Source: Occallatibacter riparius (GTDB taxonomy: Bacteria > Acidobacteriota > Terriglobia > Terriglobales > Acidobacteriaceae). Taken from it: DNA of 64,000 nt. Positions 1 to 8,246 of the stretch are shown in pieces. Position numbers and translations under genes: made by a program. Each line of letters starts with the position of its first letter. Position 1 is the stretch's first letter. A model generated the notes under the pieces. It was not told the DNA's origin. It saw nothing but the letters and a program-made list of their open reading frames with translations, and ran no database searches. The stretch lies in assembly GCF_025264625.1 (NCBI RefSeq), contig NZ_CP093313.1, forward strand, positions 6,138,001 to 6,202,000. Direction: 5' to 3'.

Positions 1-17
1 ACCGCAAGGAGAAGACC

Positions 18-536
18 ATGATTCTGGGATTGAGCACAGGGCTGTTCACTGGCATTCACGTCGTGTTGAGCCTGCTTGGCATAGCCACAGGCTTCATGGT
101 GCTCTTCAGCATGATCGGCAACAGGAAGTCCGCCGCATGGACCGCTTGGTTCTTCATCAGCAACATCCTCACAGACGTGACAGGATTTCTGTTTCCCTTC
201 AAGGGAATCACCCCCGCCATCATTCTCGGTGGCCTGTCGCTGGTGGTGTTGCTGGTGGCGTTGATCGGCTACTACATCAAGCGCCTCGCCGGTGGGTGGC
301 GCGGCAGATACGTAGTAGCAGCAGCCGTTGCGCTGTACTTCAACGTCTTCGTGCTGATCGTGCAGTCGTTTGAGAAGATCGGCCCTCTCAAGGCCATCGC
401 GCCCACGCAGGCCTCTCCGGCCTTCGGCATCGCGCAATTGATCGGGCTCGGCCTGATCGTCCTCCTGACTGTCATTGCCTACAGGAGATTCAAGCCTGCG
501 GTCCGAACGAACGCCCTCGAAGAAGCCGTGAAGTAA
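18..536 (+). CDS. Small integral membrane protein, function unknown
   Basis: A 172-residue protein whose ATG follows an AAGGAG ribosome-binding site at the very start of the window. Hydrophobic stretches at about residues 8-32, 38-58, 64-86, 95-116 and 138-158 predict five membrane helices, with a short charged tail. No catalytic motif is visible. It resembles small uncharacterised inner-membrane proteins of acidobacteria, but I do not recognise a named family. The next gene is convergent. Genes upstream lie outside the window, so operon membership is unknown. Confidence 0.75.
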   Translation: MILGLSTGLFTGIHVVLSLLGIATGFMVLFSMIGNRKSAAWTAWFFISNILTDVTGFLFPFKGITPAIILGGLSLVVLLVALIGYYIKRLAGGWRGRYVVAAAVALYFNVFVLIVQSFEKIGPLKAIAPTQASPAFGIAQLIGLGLIVLLTVIAYRRFKPAVRTNALEEAVK

Positions 537-557
537 AGATGGTCTTCCGGGGTTAGT

Positions 558-1259
558 CTACTGCTGCTCGAAACCAGGCCGGGAATTCCTCCAACGCCAC
601 ACAACATACGGCAGGGTAACCAGAACAAACAGCAACAGCGCATGACCCGCAGTATCGGCGATCTGCGACGCAACGGGAAAGAACCGGATGCCTACGTCGC
701 CGGCACCTTGATTGACATCCACGGCACCCGTCGCCCCGATGAGAGCCACGACGAGTGACCCCAGGATCACTGGCCAGACCGCCTGCAGCCTTTGCCGACC
801 GGCGAGGAGGATCATGGCCCAGCCAGCCAGCAGCGGAGCGGTGTAATAAAGCGTTCTGCCTACGCCGAAATAGACGGTTGCGAACCCATGGAGCGGAATA
901 AAGGGCGTCGGTGAACCCTCCAAAAACCAACGCCAACCCGACCAGAGAATCAGCAGCGAAATACTCCAGGCGGCCAACAGGCCCAGCACCGGACCAACGC
1001 CCAGCACCACCCAGGGGGCACGTGCCGTCCACGAGCGCAAGTCGCGTTTTTCAATCATGGTGCGTGCCAGGTCTTCTACCCGACCCAGACGCGTGAGCGC
1101 CAGGGCTTCAGCCTCGACGCGATTCCGTCCGGCCCGCTCCTCTTCTGCGGTCAGATCCGCCCAATGTTCGCGCAGTTCGGTCAGGTATCGATGCACATGC
1201 CGAGGCGCTACGCCCGCGCGCAGCAACTGCTCCCGCAGTTCACGCAACCACATCGCCAT
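558..1259 (-). CDS. HAAS-type (permease prefix) membrane protein, PadR partner
   Basis: 233 residues. The first ~70 residues form a charged helical segment (WLRELREQLLRAGV then ALALTRLGRVEDLA) typical of HAAS/permease-prefix domains that accompany PadR regulators. About five hydrophobic helices follow between residues ~80 and 225. The start codon lies inside the last codons of the upstream padR-like gene (20-base overlap), so the two are translationally coupled. In such pairs the HAAS protein is thought to work with the PadR regulator at the membrane. The actual signal is unknown. Confidence 0.75.
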   Translation of the reverse strand: MAMWLRELREQLLRAGVAPRHVHRYLTELREHWADLTAEEERAGRNRVEAEALALTRLGRVEDLARTMIEKRDLRSWTARAPWVVLGVGPVLGLLAAWSISLLILWSGWRWFLEGSPTPFIPLHGFATVYFGVGRTLYYTAPLLAGWAMILLAGRQRLQAVWPVILGSLVVALIGATGAVDVNQGAGDVGIRFFPVASQIADTAGHALLLFVLVTLPYVVWRWRNSRPGFEQQ

Positions 1260-1596
1260 ATTGCCCTCCTGCCAAGGTTTTTTGGATGGCCCGCGCCAGG
1301 TTCGTCCATTGCCCCGCCAGTTCCGCCAGCCTTCTTGATCCCGCTTTCGTCAGCGAGTAGTAGATCCGGCTCCGCCCGGCGACGGTTTTGCGTCGCGAGC
1401 GCAGTGCTCCCGCGCGCTCCAGCGTATGCAGCACCGGATACACCACTCCTTCGCCGACGACAATCACTGCATCCGTGCGATCGCGGAGTGCCTGAACTAT
1501 TTCATAACCGTACATCTCCGAGTCCTCAAGCAGCCTCAGGATCAGCAACTCGGGCACGCCATTCATAAAATTCGGATTGGTTTCCCGTTGAGCCAT
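1240..1596 (-). CDS. PadR-family transcriptional regulator
   Basis: About 118 residues from the ATG beginning MAQRETNP; a longer reading frame runs upstream but crosses the likely promoter and operator, so this start is preferred. The winged-helix core is clear: LLILRLLEDSEMYGYEIVQAL, then GVVYPVLHTLERAGALRS and the wing ending in RSRIYYSLTKAG. PadR proteins are dimeric repressors that often control their own gene. The downstream overlapping gene codes for the HAAS membrane partner. A dyad on its promoter supports autoregulation. Confidence 0.9.
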   Translation of the reverse strand: MAQRETNPNFMNGVPELLILRLLEDSEMYGYEIVQALRDRTDAVIVVGEGVVYPVLHTLERAGALRSRRKTVAGRSRIYYSLTKAGSRRLAELAGQWTNLARAIQKTLAGGQYGDVVA

Positions 1597-1609
1597 TACA
1601 CCGAGGATC

Positions 1610-1653
1610 ATACCTCGCGGTTCAAGGTATAGCAAGCATATTTCGGGGCTCAA
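1610..1653 (-). promoter_or_regulatory. padR promoter with overlapping operator dyad
   Basis: On the minus strand TTGAGC (1653-1648) and TATACC (1631-1626) are separated by 16 bases, a reasonable sigma-70-type promoter. A perfect inverted repeat ATACCT-N9-AGGTAT occupies 1610-1630 and overlaps the -10 element and predicted transcription start. This is where a PadR repressor would bind to silence its own gene, 14 bases ahead of the ATG. Confidence 0.6.
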
Positions 1654-1703
1654 GGGTTACGTTGAGCTGATGTCAGACCTCTTGGCTGCCACTGAACTCT
1701 CTT

Positions 1704-1751
1704 CCAAACAGGAAACGCCGGCCGCCCGGGCGGCCGGCGTTTCCTGTTTGG
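1704..1751. terminator. 48-base perfect palindrome, probable terminator
   Basis: The two 24-base arms are exact reverse complements with no spacer (arm begins CCAAACAGGAAACGCC). It lies 8 bases after the stop of the phospholipase gene and before the padR promoter, so it probably ends the phospholipase transcript. In RNA the centre GCCCGGGC would form the loop and upper stem. The run of U expected for a classical terminator is weak. Confidence 0.6.
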
Positions 1752-1758
1752 GGTGAGC

Positions 1759-3858
1759 TCATGCCCCGATCGCGGGGTCTGTCATGCTCTCCTCTCCGGT
1801 TTCCACGTGCCCGGCAATCTGGTATCGAAAGCCGGCATCCTGCTCCACCTCGACGACGAAGTCGTACCAGCCGTGGGTCTTGTGCAGGTGGAACGTTCTC
1901 TCTCCCCATTCGCCCGCAGCGATCTCTCCCGTCTCCACTTCGCCGCTGTACACATCGGTCAGGCGAATCTTCACCGCCGAAGAACCGAGGTTTCTTCCCG
2001 CCAACGTAATCGCATTGTCTTCTTTACGATAACGCGTGCGAACATCGAGGTTTGCGCTGGTCGCCGAGAGGCCGCCTTTGAACGTGCGCAGGAAGCCGTT
2101 CGGTCCATAGACCGATAGATCGTACCCGGTCAGATTGTTGCTCGTTAGCGGCCACGTGTCAGAAACGGAATCATGAGTGCCGACCGTATAGGTCCACGGT
2201 CCCAGGCTGCTGTTTCCTGAACGGACCTGGAACACCGCCGTTTTGCCGCCATTGCCGAATTCGATCGAGAACGTACCGGCGGCAACATTCGCTTGGCCAT
2301 GCGCGAACAACTCATAGGGCACCGGTCGCGCCGGACGCGTCCCCGCCTCCTGTGGCGGCAGGCTCTGGTTTGCTGGTGGAGTGGGCACGTAGTCCTGATA
2401 CCGGTCCTGATTCGGAGGAACATACGAGCTGGTATCGGGCAGCGCCACAAATTTGGTGTTGGGCTTTCGGAAATCGAAAGCCGATGTGAGATCGCCAGCC
2501 ACCGCGCGCCGCCAGGGCGTGATGTTGCTTTCCATCAGCGCGGGATTGCCGTGCGCAAATCGCCGCTCAATGAACTGGATTAGCGACGTGTGGTCGAACA
2601 CCTCCGAACTCACGTAGCCGCCCTTGCTCCACGGAGAGATCACGATCATCGGCACGCGCAGGCCGAACCCAATCGGTCCCGGCATGAACGACGAGTCGCC
2701 GGGAAAGATCTCGTTCACAGTCGACACCATAGAGATGCCCTGCGCACGATTCATCGGCGGCGTCGGTGGAACCTTGTGGTCGAACAATCCGTCGTTCTCG
2801 TCATAGGTGAGGAAGATCGCCGTTTTGCTCCACACTTCTGGATTCGCGGTAAGCGCATCGAGGAACTGTGCGATGTACCACGCGCCATAGTCGGCCGGCC
2901 AGTTGGGATGTTCCGAGTAAGCCTCTGGTGCCACGATGTACGAAACCTGCGGCAGGCTGTTGGCCATCACATCGGCGCGGAACTGATCGACGAGGTGCGG
3001 CGCCACTTGCGGATTCGACCCGCTCAGCGCCTTGATGTTGGTGCCCCTCAGCGCCGCTTCATAGAGCGCGCTCCCGGGCGCGGAGTTCTGATACTGATGG
3101 AAGTACAGCAAGGAGTTGTCGCCGTAGTTGCCAATGTAGGCGTTGCCCGTCCAGCCCCAGTAATCGGGTCCGTCCAGTCCATCACCCGCGTCCTGGTACA
3201 CCTTCCAGCTGATACCGGCTTTCGACAGCCGCTCGGGATAGGTCGACCAGTCATAACCCGCCTCGGCATTGCTGAGCACTGGGCCGCCGCCGTTCCCGTC
3301 GTTCCCCACCCAGCCCGTCCACATGTGATACCGGTTCGGGTCCGTCGGTCCCAGGAGCGAGCAATGATAGTCGTCGCACACCGTGAATGCATCGGCCAGC
3401 GCGTAGTGGAAGGGGATGTCCTGGCGCGTGAGATACGCCATGCTGGTCGTGCCCTTGGTTTGTACCCAGCCGTCATAGATGCCCTGGTTCCAGGCGATGT
3501 GGGTTAGGTCCCAGCTATGGTCGGTGTCTTCAATGAAGGTGAGGCCTAGGTTGGAAAGATCCGGCCGGAACGGCAGCACATGACCATTTGAGCCATCTGG
3601 CTGATACCACACCGGGTCTCCGTTGGCGAACTTCTGGACGCGCGGGTCGCCGAATCCACGCACCCCGCGTAAAGAGCCGAAATAATGATCAAACGAGCGA
3701 TTCTCCTGCATGAGAATCACAATGTGCTCTACATCCGCAATGGTGCCGGTACGGTGGTTGCCTTCATGTTCAAGCGCGCGAGCGATGCTCGCTGGAAACG
3801 CAGCAGAAACTGCTCCTGAGCCGAGCAGCTTTAGGAACGCACGACGGTTCGTGGCCAC
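1759..3858 (-). CDS. Tat-exported phosphocholine-specific phospholipase C
   Basis: 699 residues, GTG start about 10 bases after AAGGAGG. The N-terminus NRRAFLKLLG followed by an alanine-rich segment is a twin-arginine signal, so the enzyme is exported folded. The phosphoesterase domain begins at about residue 43 with EHIVILMQENRSFDHYFGSL, the metal-binding signature of the bacterial phospholipase C/acid phosphatase superfamily. EDTDHSWDLTH and YDENDGLFDH supply further metal and catalytic residues. Two C-terminal beta domains (about residues 500-690) match the DUF756 repeats of non-hemolytic PlcN-type enzymes. It should cleave phospholipid head groups outside the cytoplasm, probably for phosphate or choline scavenging. 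Confidence 0.9.
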   Translation of the reverse strand: MATNRRAFLKLLGSGAVSAAFPASIARALEHEGNHRTGTIADVEHIVILMQENRSFDHYFGSLRGVRGFGDPRVQKFANGDPVWYQPDGSNGHVLPFRPDLSNLGLTFIEDTDHSWDLTHIAWNQGIYDGWVQTKGTTSMAYLTRQDIPFHYALADAFTVCDDYHCSLLGPTDPNRYHMWTGWVGNDGNGGGPVLSNAEAGYDWSTYPERLSKAGISWKVYQDAGDGLDGPDYWGWTGNAYIGNYGDNSLLYFHQYQNSAPGSALYEAALRGTNIKALSGSNPQVAPHLVDQFRADVMANSLPQVSYIVAPEAYSEHPNWPADYGAWYIAQFLDALTANPEVWSKTAIFLTYDENDGLFDHKVPPTPPMNRAQGISMVSTVNEIFPGDSSFMPGPIGFGLRVPMIVISPWSKGGYVSSEVFDHTSLIQFIERRFAHGNPALMESNITPWRRAVAGDLTSAFDFRKPNTKFVALPDTSSYVPPNQDRYQDYVPTPPANQSLPPQEAGTRPARPVPYELFAHGQANVAAGTFSIEFGNGGKTAVFQVRSGNSSLGPWTYTVGTHDSVSDTWPLTSNNLTGYDLSVYGPNGFLRTFKGGLSATSANLDVRTRYRKEDNAITLAGRNLGSSAVKIRLTDVYSGEVETGEIAAGEWGERTFHLHKTHGWYDFVVEVEQDAGFRYQIAGHVETGEESMTDPAIGA

Positions 3859-3992
3859 GGCATTTACCTCCTTGGGGGAAACACGGAGATGCTACTGCCC
3901 AGCGACCATACCTATCCTGTATTGCAGGAGCTTGACTCCTGCATTGCAATCTGGTGACTTACCTCAGGACATCCGACAGAACGAAATCGCGA

Positions 3993-4574
3993 CTACTGCC
4001 GCGCCTTCCACATCAGATACAAACCCCAGGCCGCCACGGTGCTTGCGTCACGCACCTTGCCTTCGTGCATCATCTGCTCAAACTCAGCCACCGGCATGTT
4101 GTGCAGCACGATGTCGTGCTCCTCTTCGTCCGGGTCCTTGTCCGCATGTGTCAGCCCCGTCGCCAGGTAGACATGCTGCTTCTGGCGCGTGAAGCCATAC
4201 GCAATCCAGAGATGGCCAAGATAGGTCATCTGCTCCGCTTGCAGACCCGTCTCTTCCTTCAGCTCTCCGCGCGCTAGTTCTTCGGGATCGGCGTCGGCCA
4301 TCTCCCAGCCCCCCTGCGGAAGCTCAAGGGCCTGTTCCTCGATGGTGTAGCGATACTGCTCAATCAGCCAGATGCGGTCGCCCTCGATCGGGATAATGAT
4401 CGCCGCATCGTCCTTTTCCACGACGCCGTAGATCCCCTGCTTCCCATTCGAGCGAAGGATGTCGTCTTCGCGCACCCGCATCCAGTTGTTGCGGTACACT
4501 TCGCGGCTCGACAGGGTAGTGATAGAGGGAACCGGGGCGTCCGAAACAGGCCCCTCGCGATGGTTGTAATTCAC
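3993..4574 (-). CDS. Nudix hydrolase, ADP-ribose pyrophosphatase-like
   Basis: About 193 residues from a GTG at 4574. The frame stays open to an ATG at 4667, but that would overlap hflX by 38 bases and adds sequence not expected in the family. The start remains uncertain because no good ribosome-binding site is seen. The fold is recognisable from REVYRNNWMRVREDDI, IEQYRYTIEEQALELPQGGW and a Nudix box ending GELKEETGL. The box keeps the metal-binding glutamates (ELKEE), but the usual Arg is Gly and the first conserved Glu is Ala. It probably hydrolyses ADP-ribose or a related nucleotide sugar. It follows hflX by about 55 bases. Confidence 0.8.
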   Translation of the reverse strand: MNYNHREGPVSDAPVPSITTLSSREVYRNNWMRVREDDILRSNGKQGIYGVVEKDDAAIIIPIEGDRIWLIEQYRYTIEEQALELPQGGWEMADADPEELARGELKEETGLQAEQMTYLGHLWIAYGFTRQKQHVYLATGLTHADKDPDEEEHDIVLHNMPVAEFEQMMHEGKVRDASTVAAWGLYLMWKARQ

Positions 4575-4629
4575 AGCAATAGTGTGACATGCGTCTGGAG
4601 GGATTTCAAACCCAGGATTGCGGCAGGGC

Positions 4630-6117
4630 CTAACTGGCCGAAACAGCTTCCGCCCCGGCCTTCCCATCGCGCAGCCGATACTCGCGCAGGCGGCCCATCA
4701 ACGAAGCCGGACCCGTAACAGCGAGATGCACCAGGTTGCCTTCATAGCTCCGGTTACGTATCAGCATGCCCGCCTCGATCGCCGCCAGGACAGCGCCCTC
4801 CTGCTGCGGCACCCGCAGTTCCGCCTCTACCAGCGGATCGGTGTGGAGCGCACGGTCGATCGCCTCCAGAAGCTGATCGGTTCCCTCCCCCGTCCTGGCC
4901 GATACCGCCACTTCGCTGCCCGCAGCCGAGGCTTCCAGCAACCCGTGCCGCTCCGTCTCGCCCAGCAGATCGATCTTGTTCATCACCTCGAGGCGCGGCT
5001 TGTTCAACGCTTCGAGCTCCCCAAGCACCCGCTCCACCTGGATCTTCTGCTCTTCACCATAAGTCGAAGCGGCGTCGCGAACGTGCAGCAGCACCTCCGC
5101 TTGTTCCACCTCTTCCAGCGTGGCGCGGAAGCTCGTCACCAGCGTGTGCGGAAGATTGCGGATAAATCCCACAGTGTCGGATAGGAGCACCTTCCGGCGG
5201 CTGGGCAGTTCAATCGCGCGCAGCTTGGGGTCGAGCGTCGCGAACATGCGCGCCGACTCCAGCACCTGCCCACCCGTGATGCGGTTGAACAGCGTGCTCT
5301 TTCCCGCGTTGGTATACCCGACAAGCGCCACCGTAGGCACCGGAACCGCCTCGCGGCGCTGGCGTTGCTGGCGGCGAACGCGGCGCACGGCATCCAGATC
5401 CTTCTTGAGCTGATCGATCCGGCGCTGAATGCGACGGCGGTCGGTTTCAAGCTGAGTCTCGCCGGGGCCGCGGGTGCCAATGCCGCCGCCGGTCTGCGAC
5501 ATGCTTTTGCCTCGCCCTGTTAGCCGCGGCAGCATGTACTCGAGCTGCGCCAGCTCCACCTGCAACTGGCCCTCGCGGGTCCGCGCGTGTCGCGCAAAAA
5601 TGTCGAGAATGAGCTGGGTCCGGTCCAGCACCCGGCACGGCAGCGCAGCATCCAGGTTTCTGAGCTGTGTCGGCGAGAGATCATGATCAAACAGCACCAG
5701 ATCTGCCTGCGTCGACTCCGCAACCCCGGCAATCTCTTCAATTTTGCCAGAACCAATCAGCGTCGCCGGATCGAGCTTTGGCCGTCGCTGCAGAATCTCC
5801 GCCGCAATCTCAGCTCCCGCGCTCAGAACCAGCTCACGAAACTCAGCCAGGGACTCCTCGGCATCAAGAGCCGTAGACGACGCTCCGGGCTGAGGCGCGA
5901 CAGTCCGCAAAGGCTGAGCTGGATTTATGTCGGATTCTATATCAAGACGTGCAGCCGCGCGAGCAGCTTCAGCACCTGCGCGGTTGGTGCGGGAGCGGAC
6001 CGGAATGTCCACTCCCACCAGGATGGCTCGCTCGGGCCGGACTCCCGGGAAACCGGGCTCCTGTTCTGGAAACCCCGGCCTTCCGCTCAGCCCGTCGATG
6101 CCTCGATTAACTACCAA
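4630..6117 (-). CDS. hflX: Ribosome-associated GTPase HflX
   Basis: 495 residues. The TTG start sits inside the hfq coding end (11-base overlap), and ERAILVGVDIP in the N-terminus matches the family. The HflX N-domain carries the nucleotide-binding helical region with QTGGGIGTRGPGETQLE. The G domain has G1 GYTNAGKSTLFN, G3 DTVGFIRNLP and G4 NKID. HflX binds the 50S subunit and splits stalled or heat-damaged 70S ribosomes. The hfq-hflX order is the same as in proteobacteria. The N-terminal ~45 residues are longer than usual. Confidence 0.95.
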   Translation of the reverse strand: MVVNRGIDGLSGRPGFPEQEPGFPGVRPERAILVGVDIPVRSRTNRAGAEAARAAARLDIESDINPAQPLRTVAPQPGASSTALDAEESLAEFRELVLSAGAEIAAEILQRRPKLDPATLIGSGKIEEIAGVAESTQADLVLFDHDLSPTQLRNLDAALPCRVLDRTQLILDIFARHARTREGQLQVELAQLEYMLPRLTGRGKSMSQTGGGIGTRGPGETQLETDRRRIQRRIDQLKKDLDAVRRVRRQQRQRREAVPVPTVALVGYTNAGKSTLFNRITGGQVLESARMFATLDPKLRAIELPSRRKVLLSDTVGFIRNLPHTLVTSFRATLEEVEQAEVLLHVRDAASTYGEEQKIQVERVLGELEALNKPRLEVMNKIDLLGETERHGLLEASAAGSEVAVSARTGEGTDQLLEAIDRALHTDPLVEAELRVPQQEGAVLAAIEAGMLIRNRSYEGNLVHLAVTGPASLMGRLREYRLRDGKAGAEAVSAS

Positions 6118-6448
6118 TCGTTACTGCTCCTCGCGACCCATCCCCAGTCCCGGTGGCGGAAGCGGAAGACGGAACGCTCACAGGAGCGGGCCCTAGTCCG
6201 CTGTGCATCCCCGGTGCGCGGTGCTCGCCGTGCAATACGCTCCGGTTGCTCACAACGGTCGAAATAGCGTGCTTGAAGATCAGTTGTTCCTGGCTGTTGT
6301 TCTCCAGAAGAACGGAGTATTTATCAAATGACCGAATCTTACCGGTGAGTTTGACTCCGCTGACGAGGTAAATGGTGATGGGGGTCTTGTCCTTCCGAAC
6401 AGTATTCAGGAACGTATCCTGAATATTTTGTGCCGGCTTGTTTTCCAT
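6107..6448 (-). CDS. hfq: RNA chaperone Hfq
   Basis: 113 residues, ATG preceded by AGGAGA. Residues 8-65 form the Sm fold: QDTFLNTVRKDKTPITIYL, VSGVKLTGKIRSFDKYSVLLE (Sm1) and the Sm2 signature FKHAIST with the conserved Lys-His. The tail after residue ~72 is a low-complexity Gly/Ser/Pro/Ala extension, as in many long Hfq proteins. Hfq hexamers pair small RNAs with mRNAs. It heads the hfq-hflX-(Nudix) run and overlaps hflX. Confidence 0.95.
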   Translation of the reverse strand: MENKPAQNIQDTFLNTVRKDKTPITIYLVSGVKLTGKIRSFDKYSVLLENNSQEQLIFKHAISTVVSNRSVLHGEHRAPGMHSGLGPAPVSVPSSASATGTGDGSRGAVTIGS

Positions 6449-7038
6449 GATGCCGATCTCCTACTTTCCTCTAGGGTTAGATGGTGGCTACTAGCTATTC
6501 CGGTACAGACAAATAGGCGGGGGCCGGTCTCCGAATGTCGAAAACCGTCGCAATTCCCGCAATATGAAAACTGTAGGCGAATTCAGTTTCCTTTTCAACC
6601 TCCTGACGGTTGAGTTTCTATCCGCCGCATAAAAGCTGCCGGTCCTAAACTCTTGCTTCCACCGCGCAGCGGGCATTTACCCAAAACAGTCCAGCATGGC
6701 CCGAATATATAGTGGTAGCCGACTGGCAAATGTGACAGATTACGTCCAATTTGCGCAGCCAATACGGCCAGCTCCCCGCCCCGAGCGCACGTCCAGGCCC
6801 GGACAACGAGGATTTCCCATGCACATTCTGATGCGACGAGCGGCGATGCGCGTTTTGATATCCGGAACAATCCCGGCCGCCTTCGCTAGCCACATCAAAA
6901 CCAACTACGGGCCACCTACTCGCTCTCCCTGTGAGCACCTGTGGCCCGCACATCCCCACGGCGCCCTTCTGCACCCTCAAAAAATCACCTAAGCCGCTCA
7001 TTTCGGAATACCTAATCCATCCCCTACAATCGAGACAC
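6449..7038. other. Long divergent intergenic region between hfq and nrdR
   Basis: About 590 bases with no ORF that has coding character. It holds the hfq ribosome-binding site at one end and a possible nrdR promoter at the other. A small imperfect dyad AAACTG-N10-CAGTTT lies at 6568-6589. A small RNA could hide here given the hfq neighbour, but I see no direct sign of one. Confidence 0.4.
7002..7030 (+). promoter_or_regulatory. Candidate nrdR promoter, leaderless spacing
   Basis: TACAAT at 7025-7030 is a good -10 element ending 8 bases before the nrdR ATG; TTCGGA lies 17 bases upstream as a weak -35. The spacing implies a transcript beginning at or within a base or two of the start codon. 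Confidence 0.35.
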
Positions 7039-7515
7039 ATGAAATGTCCCTACTGCGGGTTCGCCCAGGATCGTGTCGTCGATTCGCGTGAAAGCAAAGA
7101 GGCCGACTCAATCCGCCGCCGCCGCGAGTGCGAAAAGTGCGAGCGGCGCTTCACCACCTATGAGCGGATCGACGAGATCCCCTACATGGTGGTGAAAAAG
7201 GACGGCCGCCGCGAGCGCTTCGACCGCCAGAAGATCCTCTCGGGCCTGCTCCGCGCCTGCGAAAAGCGCCCCGTCTCCTCCACCCAGCTTGAGAAAGTCG
7301 TCGACGCTACCGAGCAGTACGTCATGGACGCCCAGGAGCGCGAGCGCTCCACCCGCGAGATCGGCGAGCTCATCATGGACCACCTCAAGGGCCTCGACAC
7401 CGTCGCCTACATCCGCTTCGCCAGCGTCTACCGCGACTTCAAAGACGTCCGCGAATTCAAGGAAGAGCTCGAAGGCCTTCTGGAAGGCAATCGCTCCAGC
7501 AAAGGGAAAAAGTAG
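7039..7515 (+). CDS. nrdR: Transcriptional repressor NrdR
   Basis: 158 residues starting MKCPYCGF; an in-frame upstream extension lacks family similarity and was dropped. The N-terminal zinc ribbon has CPYC and CEKC with the DSRESKEADSIRRRREC segment. The ATP-cone domain follows (VVKKDGRRERFDRQKILSGLLRACEKRPV) to about residue 140. NrdR senses ATP/dATP and represses ribonucleotide reductase genes by binding NrdR boxes. No nrd gene is in the window. No ribosome-binding site is seen, consistent with leaderless translation. Confidence 0.95.
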   Translation: MKCPYCGFAQDRVVDSRESKEADSIRRRRECEKCERRFTTYERIDEIPYMVVKKDGRRERFDRQKILSGLLRACEKRPVSSTQLEKVVDATEQYVMDAQERERSTREIGELIMDHLKGLDTVAYIRFASVYRDFKDVREFKEELEGLLEGNRSSKGKK

Positions 7516-7543
7516 CTATCCCAACTCCGGTGCTGTGTCATCC

Positions 7544-7600
7544 TGACGACCCGAAGCGAAGCGCAGGTGAGGAAGGATCTGCGGTTGCTTCGGGAAGTCA
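7544..7600 (+). repeat. Dispersed GTCATCCTGA-type repeat copy
   Basis: TGTCATCCTGACGACCC then CGAAGCGAAGCGCAGG and GGATCTGCGGTTG match the family seen best at 15430-15490. It lies in the spacer after nrdR. Confidence 0.6.
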
Positions 7601-7638
7601 AAGATTGCCACAATCCTTCAAGAGTTAGGTGCGAAACC

Positions 7639-7887
7639 ATGAGCATCGACCCGAAGAAACTGGCGGTTGAATACTATTTCGGCGATCTCCAGTATTGGAA
7701 GCTTCCCGCTATTGCCGCCGATGCGCTCGAAGAGGGCTACGATGGGCCAGCACTGAGGAGCCTCGGAGGGCTAGCGTCCCTGAGCACCGGTGAAATCCGC
7801 GCCGAAGATGTTCAGCCTGGCGAGATCGATTCCGCCTTTCGTGAAATGGGAGTTGATGCTCCCATCTCCAAGCAGAGGGCGGAATGA
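7639..7887 (+). CDS. Small unknown protein, first of a coupled pair
   Basis: 82 residues starting MSIDPKKLAVEYYFG. Acidic, with a segment DALEEGYDGPALRSLGGLASLSTGEI that looks like a helical degree-of-ageing pattern seen in short soluble bacterial proteins, but no named family is recognised. Its TGA overlaps the ATG of the next gene (ATGA), so the two are translationally coupled and probably act together. A toxin-antitoxin or immunity role is possible but nothing in the sequence proves it. Confidence 0.65.
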   Translation: MSIDPKKLAVEYYFGDLQYWKLPAIAADALEEGYDGPALRSLGGLASLSTGEIRAEDVQPGEIDSAFREMGVDAPISKQRAE

Positions 7888-8189
7888 TCTTGGCGACGGA
7901 ATGTGTGACGAACGCGATCGACGGGCACTCGAACGTCTTTGATGCAGCTACACACATTCGCATCCACTTGTGCGAATTGGCAGAACCCCCAATCCCTTTG
8001 AGGCGCATTGTCGAGTTATCTAAGGAGGCTCGAAATGCCCCAAGGGTCGAATGGAGCCGCATTGAGACGGGCCTCAGAGCCGCGTTTTTGGACTTTTTGC
8101 GCTACAGAGACGCTACCAGCCGGTTAGCTGCTCTCGGCGGCAGCGATCCAACAGCGGAGGCCGCACCGAGGCGTAGGCCAGAGAAGTGA
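7884..8189 (+). CDS. Small unknown protein, second of a coupled pair
   Basis: 101 residues, ATG overlapping the preceding stop by four bases. Contains a helix-rich segment (IRIHLCELAEPPIPLRRIVELSKEAR) and a C-terminal Arg/Pro/Ala tail. No catalytic or DNA-binding motif is identified. Neighbours are nrdR upstream and isocitrate dehydrogenase downstream, neither functionally informative. Confidence 0.65.
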   Translation: MILATECVTNAIDGHSNVFDAATHIRIHLCELAEPPIPLRRIVELSKEARNAPRVEWSRIETGLRAAFLDFLRYRDATSRLAALGGSDPTAEAAPRRRPEK

Positions 8190-8210
8190 TCACCCAACCG
8201 CGCCGCGATA

Positions 8211-8241
8211 CCCTAGAAGCTAGGAGCTAGCAGCTAGAAGC
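8211..8241. repeat. CTAGNAGCTAG-type spacer repeat, copy 1
   Basis: A run of near-palindromic units CTAGAAGC, TAGGAGCTAG and AGCTAGCAGCTAGAAGCC directly before a start codon. The 18-base unit AGCTAGCAGCTAGAAGCC recurs exactly at about 16211-16228, in front of dapB. Confidence 0.7.
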
Positions 8242-8246
8242 CAACC

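Noticed and set aside
2590..3507. 305-codon ORF opposite phospholipase C
   Set aside because: Antisense shadow without family resemblance; the phospholipase frame is convincing.
6820..6992. Small ORF starting MHILMRRAAM in the hfq-nrdR spacer
   Set aside because: No ribosome-binding site, no coding-like composition and no family match.
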